Shown in pieces: positions 26,941-34,597 of a stretch of 64,000 nt of DNA. A model generated the notes under the pieces. It was not told the origin of the DNA and ran no database searches. It saw only the letters and a program-made list of their open reading frames with translations. The position numbers were made by a program, and so were the translations under genes. The DNA lies in assembly GCA_017469745.1 (NCBI GenBank), contig JAFUFS010000004.1, positions 1-64,000 on the forward strand, read 5' to 3'. Numbering within the stretch: the stretch's first letter is position 1; every line of letters begins with the position of its first letter. The stretch comes from Bacteroidales bacterium (GTDB lineage: Bacteria > Bacteroidota > Bacteroidia > Bacteroidales > UBA932).

Positions 26941-27853
26941 GACCGGAACCCCGTCCGGGTTGTTTTGGAATTCAAGGAGCAGGGTGCGGCTATCATCATC
27001 CCAGCTCCAGGTGCAACCATCTGCATTTACACTTTGTGGTTTCCTTGGAAGGGAAACCCTGCTCCGATTCATGGTTCCGGCCGGGCCCTTAGTGATGTAA
27101 GACAGGCTTCTTCCGGTTCTCTGCAAGTCTGTCGATCTTCCGGCCTCGGCAAGAATGGACGCTCCACGAGGTCGTTTTTTCAGGTCGTAGAACAGCTTTC
27201 TGGAGCCAGGAGGCAAAATGACACCTTTCAGGACCGGCAATGAGGAGTGAGTAGGAACGTAACAATTAATCTCACGTCTTATTGGACAGATATGTCGCTT
27301 CAGGAGAACTGTCCTGCGGCATCCATGGGATTCCGTAGTAGTCTTCCCATTCCTTCTTGAATGTGTCGCTGTAGCCTGAGCGGGCCCAGAATTCAGGCTC
27401 CTCAAGATAGATGGCATCGACTCCGGCATCGATAATCCTCTTTATCTGGGTCTCTTTGAAATATTCAAGATAATTCCGGCTAGGCACGATGTAGGGTACA
27501 TTCCTTCCGTGCCAGATGGTGTCCCCTTGCATCTCGACCTGACCGTCTTCCCAATGGAGTTGTCCGTCCCAATTTCCAGTGAAATAATCCTGATAGTTGC
27601 CCCAGGCTATTCCGGTCATGAAGTCAGTCCTGTAACCCTTTTCTTTCCAGCTGGTTATCCTTTCTTCGACGCTTCCTGCCGCGCCTTTGTCAGGACCCGT
27701 TCCATACACCATCACGGCATCGGCCCTGATGTCGGTGACCGGCTTCCAAGCGTAACTTGTCTGGAACGTGGTTTTAGGGATGTCTCCGTGTGGTGACCCG
27801 CAGCCGTGAAGCACCAGGATTGCCCAGACCGAAGTTATCAGATACTTTCTCAT
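26926..27853 (-). pseudogene. Secreted glycosidase-like gene with a large internal deletion
   Basis: The 5' part (27853 down to 27272) encodes 193 residues with a lipoprotein signal (LVLHGC) and a TIM-barrel-like beginning (GIAWGNYQDYFTGNWDG, AGVDAIYLEEPEFWARSGYS), stopping soon after EATYLSNKT. A second frame, offset by one, continues to 26926 and encodes a carbohydrate-enzyme-type C-terminal beta domain (VILPPGSRKLFYDLKKRP, then SVNADGCTWSWDDDSRTLLL and NPDGVPVLIRW). The barrel's middle is missing, so a deletion joined the two ends out of frame. A TATATTTG promoter element remains at 27877-27884. The family is unassigned. The tail overlaps folK by 15 bases. Confidence 0.75.
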
Positions 27854-27876
27854 AGACGCATAATCAAGTTATAAGG

Positions 27877-27884
27877 CAAATATA
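27877..27884 (-). promoter_or_regulatory. -7 element TATATTTG of the glycosidase-like pseudogene
   Basis: TATATTTG on the minus strand, 23 bases before the ATG at 27853. It matches the Bacteroidota consensus, so the remnant is probably still transcribed. Confidence 0.5.
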
Positions 27885-27960
27885 TGAAATAAACCATTCT
27901 CGCCGACTTCTCTTGTGTGGCCTGTTATGTAAATTCTTGATTATTAGCGAGATGATATGA

Positions 27961-27988
27961 TTAACGGTCTGGATTTCCAGACCGTTAA
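27961..27988. repeat. Perfect 13-base-arm palindrome in intergenic region
   Basis: TTAACGGTCTGGA and TCCAGACCGTTAA around TT. It lies in the 255-base gap between the pseudogene and the DUF1080 lipoprotein gene (27854-28108), which otherwise holds only a promoter element and a dispersed repeat copy. There is no T-run after it, so it is not a typical terminator; it could be an operator or a REP-like element. Confidence 0.7.
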
Positions 27989-28057
27989 ACTATTTAAGCT
28001 ATTGATTATCAAAAACTTCTGTGCCAGCTTAGGTGGTGGGGACCAACGTGGATGGTA

Positions 28058-28099
28058 GAGATTCTTCGCTTCGAGATTCTTCGCTACGCTCAGAATGAC
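28058..28099. repeat. Dispersed repeat copy downstream of the DUF1080 gene
   Basis: AGATTCTTCGCTTCG (28058-28072) followed by a full copy, AGATTCTTCGCTACGCTCAG to AATGAC (28074-28099). The last bases of the neighbouring DUF1080 gene (TGTCATTCTAA on the minus strand) resemble the repeat end as well. Confidence 0.8.
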
Positions 28100-28108
28100 A
28101 GGATGGTT

Positions 28109-28726
28109 TTAGAATGACAGGAAGATATTCCTGAATTCCATGCCGCCGCCTTCGGACTGGAGGCCGATGTAACCTTCGGTGGCTTTGCACTGGGCTTCGT
28201 TGATCAAAACTCCGTTGAGGGTTACCTTGATGTTTCCTCCCTTGCAAAGGAATTCCATATCGTTCCACTCTCCGACGGGCTTTTCAGGGCTTTCTTCGAC
28301 CGTCCTTGCCTTGCGGTAGAATGGACCTTCGACCCCTTCGATAGGAATTCCGCCCATCAGCATGCCCATGTCCTTCGGGGTCATCTGGAGTTGAACTCCC
28401 ATAGGCCAGACCTTGTCGCCGTCCTGCAGGAAATTGAATATTCCTCCATCGACGCCTTTGTCGCCAGTCCAGCGCCACTCGACGTGCAGGAGGTAGTCTG
28501 AGTACTTCTTTTCCGTGCGGATGTAGCCGAAAGGCTGTCCGGTGACGTGGATAACGCCGTCTTTGGCGCTGAAGGTGGATGCGCCAGTGATGGCATCGGT
28601 ATCCTCCTTGAGGACGGTTTTCCAGCCGTCAAGATTGTCTCCGTTGAACAGGGAGACCTTTTTCCCCGAACAGGAAGAAAGGACGGCGGCTGCCGCAAGG
28701 ACGGCAATGATGGCTCTGGTCTTCAT
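28109..28726 (-). CDS. DUF1080 lipoprotein (3-keto-disaccharide hydrolase-like)
   Basis: 205 residues. Lipoprotein signal ending AAVLSSC, then a single DUF1080 (PF06439) jelly-roll domain: KVSLFNGDNLDGWKTV, DYLLHVEWRWTG, GGIFNFLQDGDKVWPMGVQLQ, EWNDMEFLCKGGNIKVTLNG and TEGYIGLQSEGGGMEFRNIF. Members cleave 3-keto-glycosides made by partner dehydrogenases. A second, larger DUF1080 protein next to a Gfo/Idh/MocA dehydrogenase is at 56-58.6 kb. It lies just downstream of glyS on the same strand. Confidence 0.85.
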   Translation of the reverse strand: MKTRAIIAVLAAAAVLSSCSGKKVSLFNGDNLDGWKTVLKEDTDAITGASTFSAKDGVIHVTGQPFGYIRTEKKYSDYLLHVEWRWTGDKGVDGGIFNFLQDGDKVWPMGVQLQMTPKDMGMLMGGIPIEGVEGPFYRKARTVEESPEKPVGEWNDMEFLCKGGNIKVTLNGVLINEAQCKATEGYIGLQSEGGGMEFRNIFLSF

Positions 28727-28727
28727 G

Positions 28728-30266
28728 TTAAAGCTTTCTGAGGAGGTTGGCCATGTTGACCTTCCTGTCGATCATCTCGCGGAGTTCTGCGATGGGGACC
28801 CTGGTCTGCTCCATGGTGTCGCGGTCGCGGACGGTCACGGTGTTGTCGTTCATGGTGTCGTTGTCGATGGTGACGCAGAAAGGAGTTCCGATTGCATCCT
28901 GGCGGCGGTAACGCTTTCCGATGGAATCCTTCTCGTCGTACTGGTAGGCGAAGTCGTACTTGAGTTCGTTCACAACCTCCTGGGCCTTCTCGGGCAGACC
29001 GTCTTTCTTGACAAGAGGGAGGATGGCCACCTTGACGGGAGCAAGGGGAGCGGGAATGCTGAGGACCACGCGGCTGTCTCCGCCCTCAAGCTGCTCAACC
29101 TTGTAGGAGTGGCTGAGGACGGCGAGGAACATCCTGTCGACACCGATCGAAGTCTCGACGCAGTAAGGAACGTAGCTTTCTCCGGTCTCGGGATCGAAGT
29201 ACTGGATCTTCTTTCCGCTGATCTTCTGGTGGTTGCCGAGGTCGAAGTCGGTCCTGGAATGGATGCCTTCCAGCTCCTTGAAGCCGAACGGGAAGTTGAA
29301 CTCGATGTCGGTTGCGGCGTTGGCGTAGTGGGCCAGCTTCTCATGGTCGTGGAAACGATAGTTCTCAGCACCCATGCCGAGGCTGACATGCCACTTCATG
29401 CGGTTCTCCTTCCACTTTGCGAACCATTCCATCTCGGTTCCGGGACGGCAGAAGAATTCCATCTCCATCTGCTCGAATTCCTTCATGCGGAAGATGAACT
29501 GCCTGGCCACGATCTCGTTGCGGAAAGCCTTTCCGATCTGGGCGATTCCGAAAGGAATCTTCATGCGGCCGGTCTTCTGGACGTTGAGATATTCAACGAA
29601 TATTCCCTGGGCGGTCTCAGGACGGAGGTAGAGGACGTCGTCGGTGCCTCCGGTGGTGGAACCCTGGGTGCTGAACATCAGGTTGAACTGACGTACCTCG
29701 GTCCAGTTGGCGGTTCCGGAAATGGGGCAGACGATGCCGCAGTCGATGATTATGTCGCGGTAGGCCTTGAGGTCGTTGGCGTCCTCGGCAGCCTTGTAAC
29801 GGGCGTGAACCTCGTCGTATTTCTTCTTCTCCCTCAGGACGTTGGGATTGGTGGCCCTGAACTGCTCCTCGTTGAAGGCGTCGCCGAACTTCTTGCGTCC
29901 CTTTGCGACTTCCTTCTCGATCTTCTCCTCGATCTTGCCGAGATAGTCCTCGATGAGGTTGTCGGCGCGATAGCGCTTCTTTGAGTCCTTGTTGTCGATC
30001 AGAGGGTCGTTGAAAGCGGCCACGTGACCGGAGGCGACCCAGGTCTTCGGGTGCATGAACACGCATGAATCGATGCCTACGACGTTTTCGTTGAGGCGGG
30101 TCATAGCCTCCCACCAGTAACGCTTGATGTTGTTCTTGAGCTCGACGCCCATCTGGCCATAGTCATAGACTGCTGCCAGTCCGTCATAGATTTCGCTTGA
30201 AGGGAAGATGAATCCGTATTCCTTGCAATGTGCCACCAGCACCTTGAAGAGTTCGTCCTGTGTCAT
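28728..30266 (-). CDS. glyS: Glycyl-tRNA synthetase, eukaryotic/archaeal type
   Basis: Class II synthetase charging tRNA-Gly, the homodimeric single-subunit form used in Bacteroidota. 512 residues from ATG 30266 (MTQDELFKVLVAHCKEYGF). It has IYDGLAAVYDYGQMGVELKNN, class II motif 2 in IAQIGKAFRNEIVARQFIFRMKEFEQMEMEFF, motif 3 in ETSIGVDRMFLAVL, and a C-terminal anticodon-binding domain (APVKVAILPLVKKDGLPEKA). An in-frame upstream start at 30311 lies ahead of the promoter element and is rejected. Confidence 0.96.
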   Translation of the reverse strand: MTQDELFKVLVAHCKEYGFIFPSSEIYDGLAAVYDYGQMGVELKNNIKRYWWEAMTRLNENVVGIDSCVFMHPKTWVASGHVAAFNDPLIDNKDSKKRYRADNLIEDYLGKIEEKIEKEVAKGRKKFGDAFNEEQFRATNPNVLREKKKYDEVHARYKAAEDANDLKAYRDIIIDCGIVCPISGTANWTEVRQFNLMFSTQGSTTGGTDDVLYLRPETAQGIFVEYLNVQKTGRMKIPFGIAQIGKAFRNEIVARQFIFRMKEFEQMEMEFFCRPGTEMEWFAKWKENRMKWHVSLGMGAENYRFHDHEKLAHYANAATDIEFNFPFGFKELEGIHSRTDFDLGNHQKISGKKIQYFDPETGESYVPYCVETSIGVDRMFLAVLSHSYKVEQLEGGDSRVVLSIPAPLAPVKVAILPLVKKDGLPEKAQEVVNELKYDFAYQYDEKDSIGKRYRRQDAIGTPFCVTIDNDTMNDNTVTVRDRDTMEQTRVPIAELREMIDRKVNMANLLRKL

Positions 30267-30298
30267 TATGATTGATTTTTTATTTATTATCCAAGACG

Positions 30299-30306
30299 CA
30301 AATGTA
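30299..30306 (-). promoter_or_regulatory. glyS -7 element TACATTTG
   Basis: TACATTTG on the minus strand, 33 bases upstream of the glyS ATG, fits TAnnTTTG. It decides the start at 30266, because the longer frame would begin upstream of it. Confidence 0.55.
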
Positions 30307-30384
30307 GTCATTTTATTTCATTAATATTTTATCGAATATTTGTTAACTTTACAATCTCTAAAACAAAACGGACAATCACATACT

Positions 30385-31725
30385 ATGGATTCAAAACAGA
30401 GGATAGCCAACGCGCTAAAGGTTTCTACTGACACTAAGTTTTTTGAAATGGGAAGAGGAGTCAGTTCAATGGCCCCTGAGGTGTTCAACAGGTTTTTCCC
30501 GGGAAGAAAGGCAAAGATCATCGCCGACATCCACACCTGGCCTGTCCTCGGAGAGAAAGTTTACGGTCTCTTCGTCGAAGCAGGGATCCCGACCGAGAAA
30601 TTCATCATCATGGAGGAAGAATTCCATGCCGAATGGGAATACATCGAAATGGTGGACAAGGAACTTGACGGTGGCTATATCGCTGTGTCCGTGGGCTCAG
30701 GAGTCATCAACGACCTTTGCAAGCTTTGCTCACACCATCATGAGCAGCAGTATCTGACCCTGCCGACCGCGGCTTCCGTGGACGGATATTCATCATTCGG
30801 AGCTTCGATCTCCTACCAGAATTCGAAGCAGACATTCTCCTGCCCGGCTCCGGTCGCCATCATCGCCGACATCGACGTGATTGCAGCGGCTCCTAAGGAG
30901 ATGACAGCCGCCGGTTATGCAGACCTGGCCGCCAAGGTTCCTGCCGGTGCCGAATGGATGGTAGCCGACCTCATGGGCACTGCTCCCATCAAGCCGGATG
31001 CATGGCATGTGCTCCAGGACTATCTGGACGACCTCCTTGCTGATCCAGAGGGAGTTGCCGCTGGAAATCCTGATGCCATAGCCGACCTCTTCGAGGGCTT
31101 GACTCTCAGCGGTTTTGCCATACAGGCAGCCCAGTCCAGCCGTCCTGCCTCTTGCTGCGACCACCTGTTCAGCCACATCCTGGACATGACTCATCACCGT
31201 TTCAACGGCAAGCTCCAGTCCCATGGCTTCCAGGTGGCTATCGGAACCCTTACAATGTGCGCCGTCTTCGACGAGCTCTTCAAGATGGACCTTTCCAAGA
31301 TCGACGTGGACGCCTGCGTCAAGGCATGGCCTACGCTCGAGCAGGAGCAGCAGAGGGCCATGGAGGTATTCAAGGACTTCCCGGCACCGACCCTCGGCTT
31401 CGACAATATTACCAAGAAGTACAACGACGCAGAGACCGTGCGCGAGCAGCTCACCCGCGTCCGCGACACCTGGCCGGAGTTCAAGAAGAAGCTCCAGGGA
31501 CAGGTCTACACCTTCGAGAAGATGCAGAACCTCTTCAAGGTCGCCGGTGCTCCTTACGATCCTTCTATGATCGGAGTCACCCGCCAGCAGCTCAAGGACA
31601 TGTTCCCCATCGTCCAGCTGATGCGCCACAGGATGAACGTCCTCGACCTTGCCAAGAGAGGAATGTTCTACGACGAGCTCGTGGAGCCTGTCTTTGCAAA
31701 GGGCGGAGCCTGGGAAATCAACTAG
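30385..31725 (+). CDS. sn-glycerol-1-phosphate dehydrogenase-like (AraM/EgsA family)
   Basis: Predicted to reduce dihydroxyacetone phosphate to glycerol-1-phosphate with NAD(P)H, using a divalent metal. 446 residues from ATG 30385. It shows VSVGSGVINDLCK (nucleotide site), TAASVDGYSSFGASI, PVAIIADIDVIAAAP, GYADLAAKVPAGAEWMVADLMG, and metal His residues in LSGFAIQAAQ and ILDMTHHRFNGKLQSHGFQVAIGTL. These place it in the iron-alcohol-dehydrogenase/dehydroquinate-synthase superfamily near AraM. The product could feed an archaeal-type G1P-linked lipid. It is followed 1 base later by a free phosphohistidine-domain gene. Confidence 0.82.
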   Translation: MDSKQRIANALKVSTDTKFFEMGRGVSSMAPEVFNRFFPGRKAKIIADIHTWPVLGEKVYGLFVEAGIPTEKFIIMEEEFHAEWEYIEMVDKELDGGYIAVSVGSGVINDLCKLCSHHHEQQYLTLPTAASVDGYSSFGASISYQNSKQTFSCPAPVAIIADIDVIAAAPKEMTAAGYADLAAKVPAGAEWMVADLMGTAPIKPDAWHVLQDYLDDLLADPEGVAAGNPDAIADLFEGLTLSGFAIQAAQSSRPASCCDHLFSHILDMTHHRFNGKLQSHGFQVAIGTLTMCAVFDELFKMDLSKIDVDACVKAWPTLEQEQQRAMEVFKDFPAPTLGFDNITKKYNDAETVREQLTRVRDTWPEFKKKLQGQVYTFEKMQNLFKVAGAPYDPSMIGVTRQQLKDMFPIVQLMRHRMNVLDLAKRGMFYDELVEPVFAKGGAWEIN

Positions 31726-31726
31726 T

Positions 31727-32125
31727 ATGACTTTCAGGGGCAACGGAGTGGCAGGATTTGCCAAGGGGCGCGCGTTCGTGGTCGATGACCGCGGACAGCG
31801 CAATCCTTATGAGGACATCCCAGCGGGAAGCATCCTCGTGGCAAAGACTGTTTCCTTGTCCGATTCTGCCCTCATCAATTTCAAGAACGTGGTCGGAATG
31901 GTCACCGAAGAGGAAGACCTTTCCGGCCATGTCAGTCTTCTTGCCAGGGGAATAGGAATTCCGGCCGTGACAGGCATCAACGGCTGCCTTGTACAAATCT
32001 ACAATGGTGACAGGGTGCTGATCCGCAACCTTGACGTGGTTGTCAATCCGGATCTCGCCACGGTCGAGGAATTCGACGCGATGAGACGGGCTGCCGATCC
32101 ACAGCTCAGTCTCGACCTGCAATAG
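31727..32125 (+). CDS. Free-standing PEP-utilising mobile (phosphohistidine) domain protein
   Basis: 132 residues. The whole protein is one swivelling phosphohistidine domain (PF00391) as in PtsI, PpdK and PpsA: PAGSILVAKTVSLSDSAL, then the active His68 in DLSGHVSLLARGIGIPAV, then GDRVLIRNLDVVVNP. It lacks the nucleotide and PEP-binding domains that normally sit beside it, so it must act with another protein or bind something else. It starts 1 base after the glycerol-1-phosphate dehydrogenase stop, so the two are surely cotranscribed. Its tail overlaps the convergent dipeptidase gene by 20 bases. Confidence 0.8.
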   Translation: MTFRGNGVAGFAKGRAFVVDDRGQRNPYEDIPAGSILVAKTVSLSDSALINFKNVVGMVTEEEDLSGHVSLLARGIGIPAVTGINGCLVQIYNGDRVLIRNLDVVVNPDLATVEEFDAMRRAADPQLSLDLQ

Positions 32126-33488
32126 ACTTCACCTCTTTCATTACCCTCATGAAATTGCCGCCCCAGAATCCACGGATCTGGTCGGGGGTGTAGCCGTGTT
32201 CCAGCATCTTTACGGTAAGGTTGATGAGGTCGTTGTCCCCGTTGCATCCCCAGACTCCACCTCCTCCGTCGAAATCGCTTCCTATTCCGACATGTTCAGC
32301 TCCTGCGACCTCTACGCAATGGTTGAAATGGGCCATCATGTCGTCGATGGTCATGGAACTGCGGGACCTGCCAAGATATTCAGGTACTGAATAGACTTGG
32401 ATCACGCCTCCGTTTTCCGCGAGGGCTTTGAGCTGACGGTCGTCCAGGCCGCGGTCGTGGCCGTAGACTGCCTTTGCTCCGGAATGGGAACAGATGACCG
32501 GTGCCTTGCTGTACTTTATGCAGTCCCAGAACGTGCCTGCCGAAGGATGTGAGAGATCGATCATTATTCCATGGCGGTTCATCTCTTCGACCACCTGCCG
32601 TCCAAATTCAGTCAGACCCTTTGAAGGATCGCTCCCATGCCTTGAAGAAGTGTTGCAGATGGAATTGTCGCGGAAGTGGCACAGGGTTATATAGATCACG
32701 CCCAAATCCCTCATTTTCTTGATGTTCCCGAGATCCTTCCCTATTCCGTAGCCGTTTTCCACTCCGATGAAGAAGGATTTCTTGCCTTGGTTCCGTAGTT
32801 CCTCGGCTTCTTCAGGAGTTCTTGCGAGGCCGCAGAGGTCCGGGTACTTACCAACATCTTCTTTTATCTCTTCTATCTGGCGCAGGTTCTTTTCCACAGC
32901 CTTCCTTGAAGAGGCGTCGTCAGTAGGGCCCTGCCACAGGAAGCTGATGAGGACCTGAGCCGCCAGATGTCCTTCTTCCATTTTTTGTACGCTGCATTGG
33001 CTCTCACCTTTTTTGCCCACTGAATATCCTTTCGGGTAACCTTCCGGGAGGTCACAGTGGGTGTCGATGGTCAACATTCCGTCCATCAGGGCCTTGGCCC
33101 TCCTGAAAGTCATCGCCTTCCTCGCAAGTTCTTCGATTGCAATATCCTTGTACGGAAGCCGTTTCATTTCCAGGTCGATCTGCCGTGCGGCCTTTGATGT
33201 ACCGATGTGAGGGATATTCCTCTCTGCTATTGCCTTGTAAAAGCGTATTGAATACTCTTTTCCGGACTTGACCCATCCATCAGGCATGACGGCCCCGTCC
33301 CACCCGGCTGCGTCAATTTCTTCCGCCTGATCCGCCACCTCGGGAATGCAACCGGCCATCCTGATCATTTCTGTAAGATGTGCCTTCTCCGGACAATCCG
33401 GAACAGCTATCACGGGAACAATCTGGAACTGTGCCATCAACGGGAACGCGATGGCAAGCAGCAGGAAGAGACACACAAATCTTTTCAT
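32106..33488 (-). CDS. Secreted membrane dipeptidase, peptidase M19
   Basis: Zinc dipeptidase of the renal dipeptidase family, able to cleave L-Xaa-L/D-Xaa dipeptides. 460 residues. Signal peptide (FVCLFLLLAIAFPLMA), an extra N-terminal segment of about 115 residues, then the M19 core: LTIDTHCDLPEGY, FFIGVENGYGI (metal Glu), GIMIDLSHPSAGTFWD, PVICSHSGAKAVYGHDRGLDD, GIGSDFDGGGG and GFWGGNFMRVMKEV. All expected metal ligands appear present. Confidence 0.9.
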   Translation of the reverse strand: MKRFVCLFLLLAIAFPLMAQFQIVPVIAVPDCPEKAHLTEMIRMAGCIPEVADQAEEIDAAGWDGAVMPDGWVKSGKEYSIRFYKAIAERNIPHIGTSKAARQIDLEMKRLPYKDIAIEELARKAMTFRRAKALMDGMLTIDTHCDLPEGYPKGYSVGKKGESQCSVQKMEEGHLAAQVLISFLWQGPTDDASSRKAVEKNLRQIEEIKEDVGKYPDLCGLARTPEEAEELRNQGKKSFFIGVENGYGIGKDLGNIKKMRDLGVIYITLCHFRDNSICNTSSRHGSDPSKGLTEFGRQVVEEMNRHGIMIDLSHPSAGTFWDCIKYSKAPVICSHSGAKAVYGHDRGLDDRQLKALAENGGVIQVYSVPEYLGRSRSSMTIDDMMAHFNHCVEVAGAEHVGIGSDFDGGGGVWGCNGDNDLINLTVKMLEHGYTPDQIRGFWGGNFMRVMKEVKSIAGRD

Positions 33489-33541
33489 TTCATGGCAAAT
33501 TTAGGCCGTTTTTCCGTAATATTGTGCAAAATGCTTGAACT

Positions 33542-34264
33542 ATGAATAGTGCTTTGCTCGATCTTTTCCTTCCGAGGAAGTGCATTGTCTGCGGCAGTAT
33601 CCTCTCCGTTCACGAACGGCACGTCTGTACTTCCTGTCTTGCCGACCTTCCAAGGACTTTCTTTTCCCGTCAGCGACGCAACCAGATGGCCGACCGGTTC
33701 AACGGCCTTATTGCTGCTCATATGGACCAAGAGTCTTTCAAAGGGTATGCCTATGCTACAGCTCTCTTTTTCTATCGTTCTGGAACCGGTTACCGCGATA
33801 TAACCAGGCGGCTGAAGTACCATTCAGACCTTGCAGCAGGGCGGTTCTTCGCCGGGATGCTTGCGAAAGAGATTGCATCCTCGCCTTTGTATTCAGACGT
33901 GGATCTGGTGATTCCTGTGCCGCTTCATTGGACGAGAAGGTGGGCGAGGGGTTATAATCAGGCTGCAGTCATCGGCCGGGTCCTGGCTGCCGGACTTGGG
34001 ACGGAGTTGAGGGAAGACATCCTGTTCAGACGCCGGCGGACCAGGACCCAGACCAAACTATCGTTGGAGGGAAAGGCGGCCAATGTGGCCGGGGCGTTCG
34101 GTGTCAGGAGACGCTCCGGAGTGGAGAAATATTCACACATCCTCCTCGTCGACGATGTGTTCACAACGGGCGCAACCATGCTGGCTTGCTACCGGGCTTT
34201 GAGGGCGGTTTTGCCTGTTTCTGCACGGATTTCAGTAGCGACGCTTGCCTGTGTAGGATATTGA
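33542..34264 (+). CDS. comF: ComF-family phosphoribosyltransferase-like protein
   Basis: 240 residues. An N-terminal zinc ribbon (CIVCGSILSVHERHVCTSC) is followed by a type I PRTase fold: RRLKYHSDLAAGRFFA, VIPVPLHWTRRWARGYNQAAVIG, RTRTQTKLSLEGKAANVAGAF, and the PRPP loop HILLVDDVFTTGATM. Homologs act in DNA uptake or, where comE/comEC are lacking, unknown nucleotide salvage. It is a single gene, with the divergent M19 gene on one side and an AT-rich region with a small RNA gene on the other. Confidence 0.9.
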   Translation: MNSALLDLFLPRKCIVCGSILSVHERHVCTSCLADLPRTFFSRQRRNQMADRFNGLIAAHMDQESFKGYAYATALFFYRSGTGYRDITRRLKYHSDLAAGRFFAGMLAKEIASSPLYSDVDLVIPVPLHWTRRWARGYNQAAVIGRVLAAGLGTELREDILFRRRRTRTQTKLSLEGKAANVAGAFGVRRRSGVEKYSHILLVDDVFTTGATMLACYRALRAVLPVSARISVATLACVGY

Positions 34265-34440
34265 TAAATTGTAAGTATAAACGTTTTAAAAGGAGATTTA
34301 AACAGTTTTAAGCCTTGTTTTGCGTCGTTTGTTTTGGGGTTATTAAAACGGTGTTAAAAATTTTCTTATTGTTTAAATTATTAAAAATTAGCCGTTTAGC
34401 CCTATTAAAACGAAAAAGGTTGAAAAATTTTTATAAATTA
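34265..34440. other. AT-rich non-coding stretch upstream of small RNA gene
   Basis: About 175 bases with no gene. It carries TATTAAAACG twice in direct orientation (34341-34350 and 34403-34412) and a CGTTTTAA near 34282, which could be binding sites. Otherwise it is featureless A/T-rich sequence leading into a strong promoter. Confidence 0.4.
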
Positions 34441-34471
34441 TTTGGATAAAACAAAAAAAACCGTACCTTTG
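34441..34471 (+). promoter_or_regulatory. Strong Bacteroidota promoter TTTG-N19-TACCTTTG
   Basis: TTTG at 34441-34444 and TACCTTTG at 34464-34471 with 19 bases between, the ideal spacing for the Bacteroidota primary sigma factor. The start of transcription is expected near 34478. No coding frame follows, but a terminator does. Confidence 0.75.
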
Positions 34472-34477
34472 TATCGG

Positions 34478-34590
34478 GTTGAGCAAGGAGGTTCTCTCCC
34501 CGATCAACCTATTGGTTATTAGTTTTAGTGTTATTAATTATGTGGTTAGAGTGAGGGTCCACGCGAGACGCGTCGACGCTCATTTTTTTT
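34478..34590 (+). ncRNA. Candidate small RNA of about 110 nt
   Basis: Bounded by an ideal promoter and a strong terminator, with no open frame of any length. The 5' part can fold in two exclusive ways: ATCGGG with CCCGAT, or GGTTGA with TCAACC, with a small GGAG/CTCC hairpin inside. A single-stranded AT-rich middle follows (about 34511-34550). It does not look like SRP RNA, tmRNA, RNase P RNA or a tRNA. The length is set from inferred ends. Confidence 0.6.
34552..34590 (+). terminator. Terminator of the candidate small RNA
   Basis: TGAG, GTC and ACGCG pair with CGCGT, GAC and CTCA around an AGA loop, with two symmetrical single mismatches, followed by eight T (34583-34590). It ends 8 bases before the stop of the convergent glycosidase-like gene. 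Confidence 0.85.
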
Positions 34591-34597
34591 GCAGCAA

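Noticed and set aside
34478..34590. Candidate RNA as SRP 4.5S RNA, tmRNA or 6S RNA
   Set aside because: The conserved SRP tetraloop region, tmRNA Ala acceptor and 6S open-complex-like bubble are not visible, and the length fits poorly.
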